Below, one piece after another: positions 34,650 through 42,200 of a stretch of DNA of 59,941 bases. A program made the translations under genes and the position numbers. The notes beneath the pieces are model-generated. The model was given only the letters and a program-made list of their open reading frames with translations, ran no database searches and was not told the DNA's origin. Within the stretch, counting starts at the first letter, position 1. The number at the start of each line of letters is the position of its first letter. The DNA comes from Lachnospiraceae bacterium UBA7182 (lineage in GTDB: Bacteria > Bacillota > Clostridia > Lachnospirales > Lachnospiraceae). The DNA lies in assembly GCA_002491115.1 (NCBI GenBank), contig DKVI01000110.1:1-59941 (forward strand). The letters are read 5' to 3'.

Positions 34650-34740
34650 ATAAGGAAAGCAACCGCCCACAAAGTGGTTAGCCTCCGATCAGCAATTAAG
34701 CCTACCTTCTACGGCCAAGTAACAAGGTAGGCTTATTTAT
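34650..34740 (+). ncRNA. Putative type I antitoxin RNA, convergent to the holin-like toxin
   Basis: A short non-coding transcript of about 90 bases is bounded by the promoter at 34615-34643 and the terminator at 34697-34735. It overlaps the 3' end of the toxin mRNA, giving full complementarity over the shared terminator. Its first 38 bases (34651-34687) closely match the toxin mRNA leader read from the other strand, including AAGGAAA, CAACCG, GTGGT and AGCCTCC; CCTCC can pair with the toxin's GGAGG ribosome site. Convergent RNAs sharing a terminator recall the par/fst and BsrG/SR4 systems. No experimental data are available here. Confidence 0.6.
34697..34735. terminator. Shared bidirectional terminator of toxin and antitoxin RNAs
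   Basis: A perfect 12-bp stem, 34697-34708 with 34724-34735, loop of 15 bases. T-rich on the right for the antitoxin; on the left the minus strand has a shorter T-stretch for the toxin mRNA. Confidence 0.8.
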
Positions 34741-34832
34741 TTTCGCTTATTTTTCCTATCTATGTAGGTAAGCAATGCAATGAGGAACGATCCACCTAAA
34801 AATAACAGGCATAAAACTTCGTATGTACTCAT
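34737..34832 (-). CDS. Putative holin-like toxin (type I toxin peptide)
   Basis: 31 residues: the start MSTYEVLCLLFLGGSFLIAL is followed by a TYIDRKNKRK tail, i.e. a short N-terminus, one membrane helix and a basic C-terminus. This is the pattern of the 30-36 residue holin-like toxin family of Firmicutes (MS-YEAL-start). Such peptides insert in the membrane and stop growth when the antitoxin RNA is lost. GGGAGG lies eight bases before the ATG and is masked by a complementary CCTCCCT in the leader. The gene is too short for usual annotation. Confidence 0.8.
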   Translation of the reverse strand: MSTYEVLCLLFLGGSFLIALLTYIDRKNKRK

Positions 34833-34842
34833 ATACACCACC

Positions 34843-34932
34843 TCCCTTCCGTTGTATGGTTAGGGAGGCTACCACCTTGCAACACGGTTGTTTCCTTACG
34901 TTTATTATAGCATAGCTGACAGTATTCTACAA
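34843..34932 (-). promoter_or_regulatory. Toxin promoter and SD-masking leader
   Basis: Minus strand: extended -10 TGCTATAAT with the TATAAT at 34909-34904 and a weak TTGTAG at 34932-34927. In the leader, CCTCCCT (34868-34862) is exactly complementary to AGGGAGG (34847-34841) of the ribosome site, so the toxin start would be hidden in a hairpin, as in other type I toxins. Confidence 0.65.
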
Positions 34933-35037
34933 TATTCCATTTGAAACAACAGTTCTGAAAGGCAAATACTATTATAGTTTATCCAGGAACCTTAAATCTC
35001 CCGATTTTGAGTTTCCATGAAAAATGGGAAAAATTTG

Positions 35038-35066
35038 TTTCATTATCAGCGGCTCTGCTGTATAAT
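35038..35066 (+). promoter_or_regulatory. Promoter of the GNAT-Fic operon
   Basis: TTTCAT at 35038-35043 and TATAAT at 35061-35066 with a 17-base spacer, about 40 bases before the GNAT start. The stretch 34933-35037 before it shows no gene. Confidence 0.6.
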
Positions 35067-35108
35067 GAAGTTCATATATAGAAAAAGATTTACTTCGGAG
35101 GCAGGGCA

Positions 35109-35666
35109 ATGATCTGTAAAATAAGGAAATGGAAACTGACAGATGCGGCAGATTTGGCGGCAGCTCTTTCTAATAAAAAGGTACAGGACAATCTCAGGGA
35201 TGGATTGCCGTATCCTTATAAGGAACAGGACGGAACAGATTATATTTCTGCCATGCTGTCCGCGGATGAAAATGAAACTTTTGCTTTTGCGGTCACAGCA
35301 GACAATAAAGCGGTAGGCAGTATAGGGATTTTTCGTCAGGAAAATATACACAGACAGACCGCTGAGCTGGGGTATTATTTAGCCGAAGCATACTGGGGTA
35401 AAGGAATCATGACAGAAGCCGTCAGACAGGCTTGTGCGTCTGTTTTTGAAAACAGCGATATTATTCGTATTTACGCCGAGCCGTTTGCGTATAATACGGC
35501 GTCCTGCCGTGTGCTTGAAAAAGTGGGATTTCAATATGAAGGTACATTGAAAAATAATGCTGTAAAAAACGGCAGGGTTCTTGATATGAAGATGTATGCA
35601 TTATTAAAAGAAGAAAGATTGGTGCCGGTGGAAAACGGAGTTTTGCAGGAGAATGAAAATGAGTGA
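35109..35666 (+). CDS. GNAT family N-acetyltransferase (RimJ/RimL-like)
   Basis: 185 residues. The acetyl-CoA-binding region reads AELGYYLAEAYWGKGIMTEA and is followed by ENSDIIRIYAEPFAYNTASC and RVLEKVGFQYEG, typical of the RimJ/RimL branch that acetylates protein N-termini or small amines. CGGAGG precedes the ATG. The 3' end overlaps the next gene, so it leads an operon of four genes. Confidence 0.9.
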   Translation: MICKIRKWKLTDAADLAAALSNKKVQDNLRDGLPYPYKEQDGTDYISAMLSADENETFAFAVTADNKAVGSIGIFRQENIHRQTAELGYYLAEAYWGKGIMTEAVRQACASVFENSDIIRIYAEPFAYNTASCRVLEKVGFQYEGTLKNNAVKNGRVLDMKMYALLKEERLVPVENGVLQENENE

Positions 35667-36294
35667 GATTCATCGGATTAAATGCGGAAATGGGAATTGT
35701 TATATTGTTGAAAACGGAACAAGCGGCATATTAGTGGATACAGGGAAAAAAGAGTTTGTTGACAAAGTAATTGAAGCATGCAGATTTTATAATGTTCAAT
35801 TCATTGTCCTGACGCATGGGCATTTTGACCACACGGATAATGTGGCTCAGATATCGGATACGCTGGGTATCCCCATAGGTATGAATGAAAAAGACTGTAA
35901 TTTGATTCAGACAAATACAAATCAGTTCCTTTTCGCGACCAGTCTTTTGGGCAAAGTGGTTCTGGCGGCGTCTCTTAGAGAATTTGCGGTTCGCACTATG
36001 CCGGAATTTAAACCGGATGTGCTGCTGCATGATGGAGACAGCTTATCGGATTATGGAATTGACGCGCGGATCATTGCTTTGCCGGGGCATACGGATGGTT
36101 CCATCGGTGTTGATGTGGATCATAAACATTTGATCGTGGGCGATGCATTGATGAATATGTTTTATCCCACGGTTTCGATGTTGTTTCACAATAAGGAAGA
36201 GATGCTAAGGAGTGCGGGAAAAATCAGCAGTATCGGCAACAGAATCATTTATTTTGGACACGGTAAGCCGGTGCCTAACAGGCAATGGGCATAA
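35659..36294 (+). CDS. MBL fold metallo-hydrolase (glyoxalase II-like)
   Basis: 211 residues. The zinc site LTHGHFDHTDN, the ALPGHTDGSIGV motif and YFGHGKPV near the end fit the glyoxalase-II-like group. It overlaps the GNAT gene by eight bases. ATG at 35659 has a seven-base gap to AGGAG, better than ATG at 35653. Substrate unknown. Confidence 0.88.
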   Translation: MSEIHRIKCGNGNCYIVENGTSGILVDTGKKEFVDKVIEACRFYNVQFIVLTHGHFDHTDNVAQISDTLGIPIGMNEKDCNLIQTNTNQFLFATSLLGKVVLAASLREFAVRTMPEFKPDVLLHDGDSLSDYGIDARIIALPGHTDGSIGVDVDHKHLIVGDALMNMFYPTVSMLFHNKEEMLRSAGKISSIGNRIIYFGHGKPVPNRQWA

Positions 36295-36321
36295 AAGGAA
36301 GAGCGGATAGGAGAGCTGGAG

Positions 36322-36924
36322 ATGAAGCGGTGTGCATGGTGTCTGTGTAATGAAAAGATGATAAAATATCATGATGAGGAATGGGGTGTCCCTCTGCATG
36401 ATGACAGGAAGCAGTTTGAATTTCTGATGATGGAAGCCATGCAGTGCGGTTTGAACTGGAATATGATGATACAGAAAAGGGAGATATTCCGGGCGTGCTT
36501 TGACGAGTTTGATTATCAGAAGGTGGCGGCTTATACGGAAGCGGATATCCGGAGGATTATGGAGACGGAAGGGATGATAAAGTCGCGAAGGAAGATAGAG
36601 GCAGTCATCCATAATGCGGGGTGCTTCCTGAAAGTGCGGGAAGAATTTGGCACCTTCAGCGACTACTTATGGAAATTTACAAAAGGAAAGATGATTTTGT
36701 ATATGGGGCATCAGAAGGGCAGACTTCCGGCAAGGAACGGACTTTCTGACGCGGTAAGCAGGGATCTGAAAAAGAGAGGGTTTAAATACCTTGGTTCTGT
36801 TACGGTATATTCCCATTTGCAAGCTTGCGGCATGATCAACGATCATGGGGAAGAATGTTTTCGATATCAGGAGGTTATGGAAGGGAGCCAGGCAGTCCGT
36901 AAGAGGAGGGATAAAGAGGGTTAA
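36322..36924 (+). CDS. tag: DNA-3-methyladenine glycosylase I
   Basis: 200 residues. It removes 3-methyladenine from alkylated DNA. The zinc ligands are visible as the N-terminal CAWC with YHDEEWG and the C-terminal SHLQACGMINDH; the family stretch FEFLMMEAMQCGLNW contains the conserved Glu and Trp of the base pocket. Start supported by GGAG before the ATG. It lies in a short operon with a GNAT, a metallo-hydrolase and a Fic protein. Confidence 0.93.
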   Translation: MKRCAWCLCNEKMIKYHDEEWGVPLHDDRKQFEFLMMEAMQCGLNWNMMIQKREIFRACFDEFDYQKVAAYTEADIRRIMETEGMIKSRRKIEAVIHNAGCFLKVREEFGTFSDYLWKFTKGKMILYMGHQKGRLPARNGLSDAVSRDLKKRGFKYLGSVTVYSHLQACGMINDHGEECFRYQEVMEGSQAVRKRRDKEG

Positions 36925-36965
36925 GGAAAGATGGAAGTTCAATGGATAACAGGAGGAGATCATAA

Positions 36966-37721
36966 ATGACTGACTACGAAAAAGCCGTCGCTTTATGGCA
37001 GCAAAAACAGATAGCAACAGACGCAGATCTGGCGGAGGCATTGAATGGTCACAGCATTATGTTCGCGTATCATTCGGGGAGAATAGAGAATGACAGGATC
37101 ACATACCATGATACAAGGGAAATATTTGAACATGATGGGGTGACGTCTTATACAGGGGATTTACGGACACTGTTTGAAATCCGAAATGCAAAAGAAGCAT
37201 ATGAGTTCTTTCTGAATGCCTTTAAGGAACGGCATCCTTTTGATGAAGCATTCATAAAAGAAATGCAGAAACTTTTGACACAAAATACGTATGATACGCG
37301 CAGGTGGCAGTTGGGGGAACGTCCCGGAGAATATAAACATCATGATTATGTAACCGGAAGAGAAGAAACAGGAGCGTCGCCGGAAGATGTGGCGGAAGAA
37401 ATGGCAGAACTTCTGGAAGAACTTGAGGATGTGGAAGATAAAAATGCATTGACAGCCGGGTCATATTTCCATGCGAAATTTGAGAATATTCATCCTTTTG
37501 CCGACGGTAACGGCCGTGTGGGCCGGCTGGCGATGAATTATCTGCTGGTTCTGCACAACCATCCGCCGGTCATCATCCATGAAGAGGACAGAAAATGTTA
37601 TTATGAAGCGCTGGAAGCCTGGGATTCTGTGCAAGAACTGGAGCCGCTGCGCATTTTCTTAAAAGAACAGACGGTAAAAACATGGAGAAAACGTATCATG
37701 CGCCTGTCTTGGCCGGGATAA
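36966..37721 (+). CDS. Fic family protein, class II (N-terminal inhibitory motif)
   Basis: 251 residues. The catalytic loop HPFADGNGRVGR (from residue 176) is complete, so AMP-transfer or a related nucleotidyl transfer is expected. An inhibitory motif (S/T)xxxE(G/N) is matched by SGRIEN at residues 37-42, ahead of the Fic core, which defines class II Fic proteins that are held inactive until relieved. AGGAGGA precedes the ATG. No separate antitoxin is needed. The target protein is unknown. Confidence 0.92.
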   Translation: MTDYEKAVALWQQKQIATDADLAEALNGHSIMFAYHSGRIENDRITYHDTREIFEHDGVTSYTGDLRTLFEIRNAKEAYEFFLNAFKERHPFDEAFIKEMQKLLTQNTYDTRRWQLGERPGEYKHHDYVTGREETGASPEDVAEEMAELLEELEDVEDKNALTAGSYFHAKFENIHPFADGNGRVGRLAMNYLLVLHNHPPVIIHEEDRKCYYEALEAWDSVQELEPLRIFLKEQTVKTWRKRIMRLSWPG

Positions 37722-37754
37722 TTCATAGGGCATAAATCTGATGGAAGGAACAGA

Positions 37755-38009
37755 ATGTGTTCCGGGCGTGAGCAGTTATTTACATTAAAACTTCTGGTCG
37801 CAGACAAAGAATATGAAAAAGCGGAAAAGTATGCCAGAAAAGGGGTGGAGTGCTCGGCTGTATACAGGGGTAAATACAGCATAGATTTTTTGCATAGTAA
37901 ACAGGAACTCGAAGAGATCCTGCTTTTGCAGGGAAAGACAGAAGAAGCTTAGAAGATACGGGAGGAGCTTGAGACAGAGACGCAGGATTTTTATATGTAT
38001 GCAAGATAG
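37755..38009 (+). pseudogene. Remnant of a helical repeat (TPR-like) protein tail
   Basis: The frame encodes FTLKLLVADKEYEKAEKYAR and HSKQELEEILLLQGKTEEA, then a TAG stop, then in the same frame KIREELETETQDFYMYA and a final stop. The helical, charged character suggests the C-terminal part of a TPR-type regulator. There is no SD or domain start. It is likely a truncated gene with a nonsense mutation. Confidence 0.45.
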
Positions 38010-38024
38010 TATACCAAAACAGTA

Positions 38025-38163
38025 TAAAATGTTAAAGTTTACTTTGTTGCCGCATCCGGCAGACAGTGTTTAATTTCATAATAGGGGATATTGAACAGTT
38101 CAGATAAGAACGGTCCTGTCTCCAGAACCGTTTTTATATTATACAGGTATGCCGTGTGTCGGG
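38025..38163 (+). repeat. Direct repeat, copy A (leader of the second Rpn gene)
   Basis: About 139 bases match copy B at 39055-39195 at roughly three quarters identity, with exact blocks such as TAAAATGTTAAAGTTTACTT and GATATTGAACAGTTCAG. It contains a CATAAT box and a terminator-like hairpin. The copies are 1030 bases apart and flank the Rpn gene. Confidence 0.8.
38109..38137 (+). terminator. Terminator-like hairpin in repeat copy A
   Basis: AACGGTCCTG (38109-38118) pairs with CAGAACCGTT (38123-38132, one mismatch) and is followed by TTTAT. It lies only 38 bases before the Rpn start, downstream of the likely -10 box, so it could act as an attenuator. The matching hairpin in copy B is weakened by wobble pairs. 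Confidence 0.65.
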
Positions 38164-38174
38164 AAGATGATGCC

Positions 38175-39020
38175 ATGAGAAAGCTTGCATATACGTTTAA
38201 AACAGATACATTGTTCAAAATGCTGTTTGTGCAGTATCCGGAACTTTTGAAAAAACTGGTTGCAGATCTGCTGGGAATATCACTTCAAAGCATCGGGCAG
38301 TTTGTGATACGTAACCCGGAGATGCCTCCGGAGAACCTGGGCGACAAATTCTGCAGGCTGGATATCAATATGACCGTGAACGGGCAGCGTGTAGATCTGG
38401 AAGTACAGGTCTGCAATGAGGGGGATTATCCGGAGAGGGTCATGTACTACTGGGCAAGGGAGTTTTCATCAGCGCTGCTTACAGGGCAGAGTTATTCTGA
38501 CTTGCCGCGCACGATTGTGATCAGTATTATAGATTTCATACTGTTTGATTGTAAGGAATATGATTCATTTTTCCAGCCGTTGGAAGTCAGACGTCACACA
38601 CTGCTGTCGGATAAGATGGGATTCCATTTTTTCGAGCTTCCCAAACTGCCGGATGATGTGGATGAGAATGATATGTTACTGCTGTGGCTTTCGCTGTTCA
38701 AGGCGGAAACGGAAGAGGAATTAGAGAAGATTAAAGAGATGGAGGTGCCGGTTATGAGTCAGGCGATTAATGCTTATTATACGATTACTGCTTCGTCAGA
38801 ATTCCGTGAGAAGGAAAGGCTCCGTGCGAAAGCAAGACATGACGAGGCACAGGCGTTGTATAATGCCAGGAAGGAAAGAGATATTGAAATAGCAAAAAAA
38901 CTTCTCAAACGAAACAGGCCAGTTGATGAAATTGTAGAAGATACCGAATTGACTTATGAGGAAGTTGAAGATTTGCGTATAAACATTTGCCTGAGTAAAT
39001 TTGGGAAACAGAATGTATAG
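38175..39020 (+). CDS. Rpn family recombination-promoting nuclease / putative transposase
   Basis: 281 residues. N-terminal YTFKTDTLFKMLFVQYPELL and the middle DINMTVNGQRVDLEVQV (with the catalytic-type D...ExQ pattern of PD-(D/E)XK enzymes) and ERVMYYWAREFSSAL mark the Rpn/PDDEXK-transposase family. The C-terminal helix region RPVDEIVEDTELTYEEVEDL with tail LSKFGKQNV resembles the tail of the Rpn gene at 30616, so the two share an end module. Start ATG 38175 has only a weak SD. It is flanked by direct repeats. Confidence 0.88.
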   Translation: MRKLAYTFKTDTLFKMLFVQYPELLKKLVADLLGISLQSIGQFVIRNPEMPPENLGDKFCRLDINMTVNGQRVDLEVQVCNEGDYPERVMYYWAREFSSALLTGQSYSDLPRTIVISIIDFILFDCKEYDSFFQPLEVRRHTLLSDKMGFHFFELPKLPDDVDENDMLLLWLSLFKAETEEELEKIKEMEVPVMSQAINAYYTITASSEFREKERLRAKARHDEAQALYNARKERDIEIAKKLLKRNRPVDEIVEDTELTYEEVEDLRINICLSKFGKQNV

Positions 39021-39054
39021 AAGACGGGGGGAATCTGCTGGCTGGGAAATAATG

Positions 39055-39195
39055 TAAAATGTTAAAGTTTACTTTGTTACCGCGTTTTGCAAACAATGTT
39101 AATTTTATAATAGGAGATATTGAACAGTTCAGGGTGAGGACGGCCCTGTTTCCGGGATCGTTTTTATGTACTGCACGGTAGCGTCCTGTGTCGGA
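39055..39195 (+). repeat. Direct repeat, copy B (leader of the BspA-like gene)
   Basis: Second copy of the leader repeat, here with TATAAT where copy A has CATAAT and with a degenerate hairpin near 39136-39165. It precedes the giant surface-protein gene by about 65 bases. Confidence 0.8.
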
Positions 39196-39259
39196 TGTAA
39201 AGAGGGGAGCGATATCGTAAGATGAAACAAAATAAAAATATGGATACGGAGGGATACAC

Positions 39260-42200
39260 ATGTTTAGAAAGGAACTAAGAAGACTGATGGCCGCGCTGCT
39301 TTGCGGAGCGCTTATATGTACCAGCGCTGGCATGGAGCAGACGGTCTATGCGGCGTCTGCCGATGGGGAGGATATAATCGGGGAAGCCGAAAGAGAACCT
39401 GCGGAGGAAACCGTTCAACCTGTACAGGAAGAATCGGACTTACAGGAGGAAACGGATACTCCGTCTGCAGGTTTGGAGAATGAGCCTGTGGCTGCAGATT
39501 CGGAAAACGAACCTGTGTCTGCGGATTTGGAAAATGAATCTGCAGACGAGAAATGGGATACTAACGGAAAATGCGGCGAAACTGTCCGGTATGAGATAGA
39601 CTTGTCAACAGGCGTCATCCATATATCCGGTGAAGGGGAGATGGAAAATTATACCGATTCCGAGGGAAGCCAGATCGCTTCTGACGGAAGCGGAAGCCTG
39701 ATCCCTTCGGAAGAGATTCACCTGCCGCCCTGGTATGGGTTCAGGGACAAAATTAAAACAGTTGTCACGGATGACAGCGTGATAAAGATCGGAGACTGGG
39801 CTTTTGCAGATTGTGTAAATCTGGAATCTGTAGATATCCGTTGTCATAGAGGGCAAAATGAATGGGACTGTATAGGAGTACATAGCATTGGTCGCGGCGC
39901 TTTTTACGGATGTACCTCTCTGGAATATATCGCTTTGCCAATGTCTGTAGAAGAAGTAGGGTGGTATGCATTTATAAACAGCGGGCTTAAGGTAACTGAA
40001 ATATTTAATGACCGTTGTGATCTTCGTGGTTTTTCTCCTTTTCCAAAAGATTCAGTTGTGTATTATCAGCCAAACGGAAGCATTGAATTTGACTTAATAT
40101 GGTCGTACATCTATGATGAACAGATTTATATCCCTTATACATCTGGGTATACGATAAATGAAACTTACCTGAATTACCCAAATTACCGGATGGAATGGGA
40201 TTCATTCGATGTGGACCGCACTGGGATTTTTTACATCGAAAAAAATTCGGACTGGGCGCCAAATGAAATGCCGGATTTTAGCGCTTCTGCCGAGGAGGGC
40301 AATCTTCCGCCCTGGCACGGATTTCGGCACAGGATCAGGGCAGTTGTGGTGTCCGAACAGGAGAATATAGGAAGCTGGGCTTTTAATAATTGCGCAAACT
40401 TAAGTACCGTCCAGATAAACAGTACAGTAGAAAAAATAGGCATAGGCGCTTTTTATGGCTGCCAGAATCTGGAAAGCGTCACTGCCCCTGAAAGTGTAGA
40501 AGCAATCGGGGAACGTGCTTTTGCAGGCAGCGGACTGTCATCTGTCGGGATTTTTAACCGGGACTGTGAGATCTTTGACGCGGATTCTACTTTTCCTCAG
40601 GAAGCAGTCATCTATGGCTATGAAGGCTCTACGGCGCAGGCGTACGCGGCCCGCTACAACCGGGAATTCAAAGACATTTCATCCGGTTATTTTGCGGGCT
40701 TATCCGGAGCATGCAAGGATGTACAGTATGAACTGAATCTGGCCACGGGCGTTCTTCGAATCTTTGGGCAGGGAGAGATGGAGGATTATGATAAAGACAG
40801 CGGATATCTTCCGCCCTGGTATGGTTTTCGGAAAATGATCCAGACGGTCGTGATAGATGAGGGAGTAACGACGGCGGGCGCCTGGGCTTTTGCGGATTGT
40901 GAAGAACTTGCGCAGATAGAAATCCATAAGGATGTGGCAGTTATAAAGACAGGCGCGTTTTCTGGATGCAACTGCTTAAACCATGTGGTCATTCCTGAAA
41001 ATGTTACCTGTATAGAAGAAAAGGCTTTTGTAGACTGCTGGCTTGCGTTAGCCGAGATCTTTTGCGCGGACTGCGAGTTTTGCTATGCGGATACATTTCC
41101 TGAAGGAATGCTCATCTGCTATGAGCCTGGCGGACAGACGGAAGCAAGTCTGGCCGGTATTTCAGAAGATCTTCTCTTTCCTTTTTCAGGCGAATGGTAT
41201 CAGATGGAGTGGGACCATGCATCCTCTGTAAATCCTTCCGGAACGCTCCATATTCGAAATACAGCTGAAAGCAGCATAGATAAAATGCCGGATTATCCCT
41301 ACGTTTCATTCGACAGTTATACGAAAAGACCCTGGGAATTTTTCCGGGCCAGGATCAACGCCGTTACAATAGAGGGTATCACAAATGTAGGAGAACGAGC
41401 TTTTGCTGACTGCGAGAATCTGGTTTCCGCAAACATGGACGATACAATAGAAATAATAGGGGCAAGTGCTTTTAGCGGTTGTATTGGGCTGGAAAGTATT
41501 CACCTTTCAAAAAGTACGGAAGAAATAGGAGGCAGCGCTTTTGACGGCTGCGGCGGTTTAAAGGAACTTGCTATTCCGGGCAGTGTGAAAAACATAGGCA
41601 GCTATGCTTTCAGAGGCTGTAAAAGCCTGGAAAAGGCAGCGTTTTCCCAAAATATGACATCCGTAGAAGAAGGCACATTTAGCGGCTGTGTCAGCCTGTC
41701 GGAGGTTACGCTTCCAAACAGTATAATATCTATAGGAAAATCTGCTTTCAGTGGTTGCGGTGGTTTAAAGGAAATCATTATTCCCGACAGTGTGAAAAGC
41801 ATAGGCAGCTATGCTTTCAGTGACTGTAAAAGTCTGGAAAAAACGGCGCTTCCGGAAAATATGAAAGTTATAGAGGACGGTACGTTTAGCGGCTGTACCG
41901 GCTTATCGGAGGTTATGCTCCCTGATGGCATAGGATCTATAGGGCAAAAAGCTTTTTACGGCTGCAGTAATCTAAAGGAAGTTATGATTCCTGGCAGCGT
42001 GAAAGAAATAGGCGATGAAGCATTCAGAGACTGTAAAAGCTTGCCGGAAATAACAGTTCCCGGCAGTGTGTCCACGATAGGCTGTGCTGCATTTCTCAAT
42101 TGTGGCAGCTTGGAAAAGGCAACACTTATGAGTGGAGTGTCACATATACAAGGCTCTGCTTTTGCCGGTTGTGCCGGTTTGAAGGAAGTCACTCTTCCAG

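Noticed and set aside
34737..34832. Chance open frame
   Set aside because: Rejected as chance because it has a strong SD, an extended -10 promoter, a family-like start and helix, and a partner RNA with shared terminator; kept as a gene.
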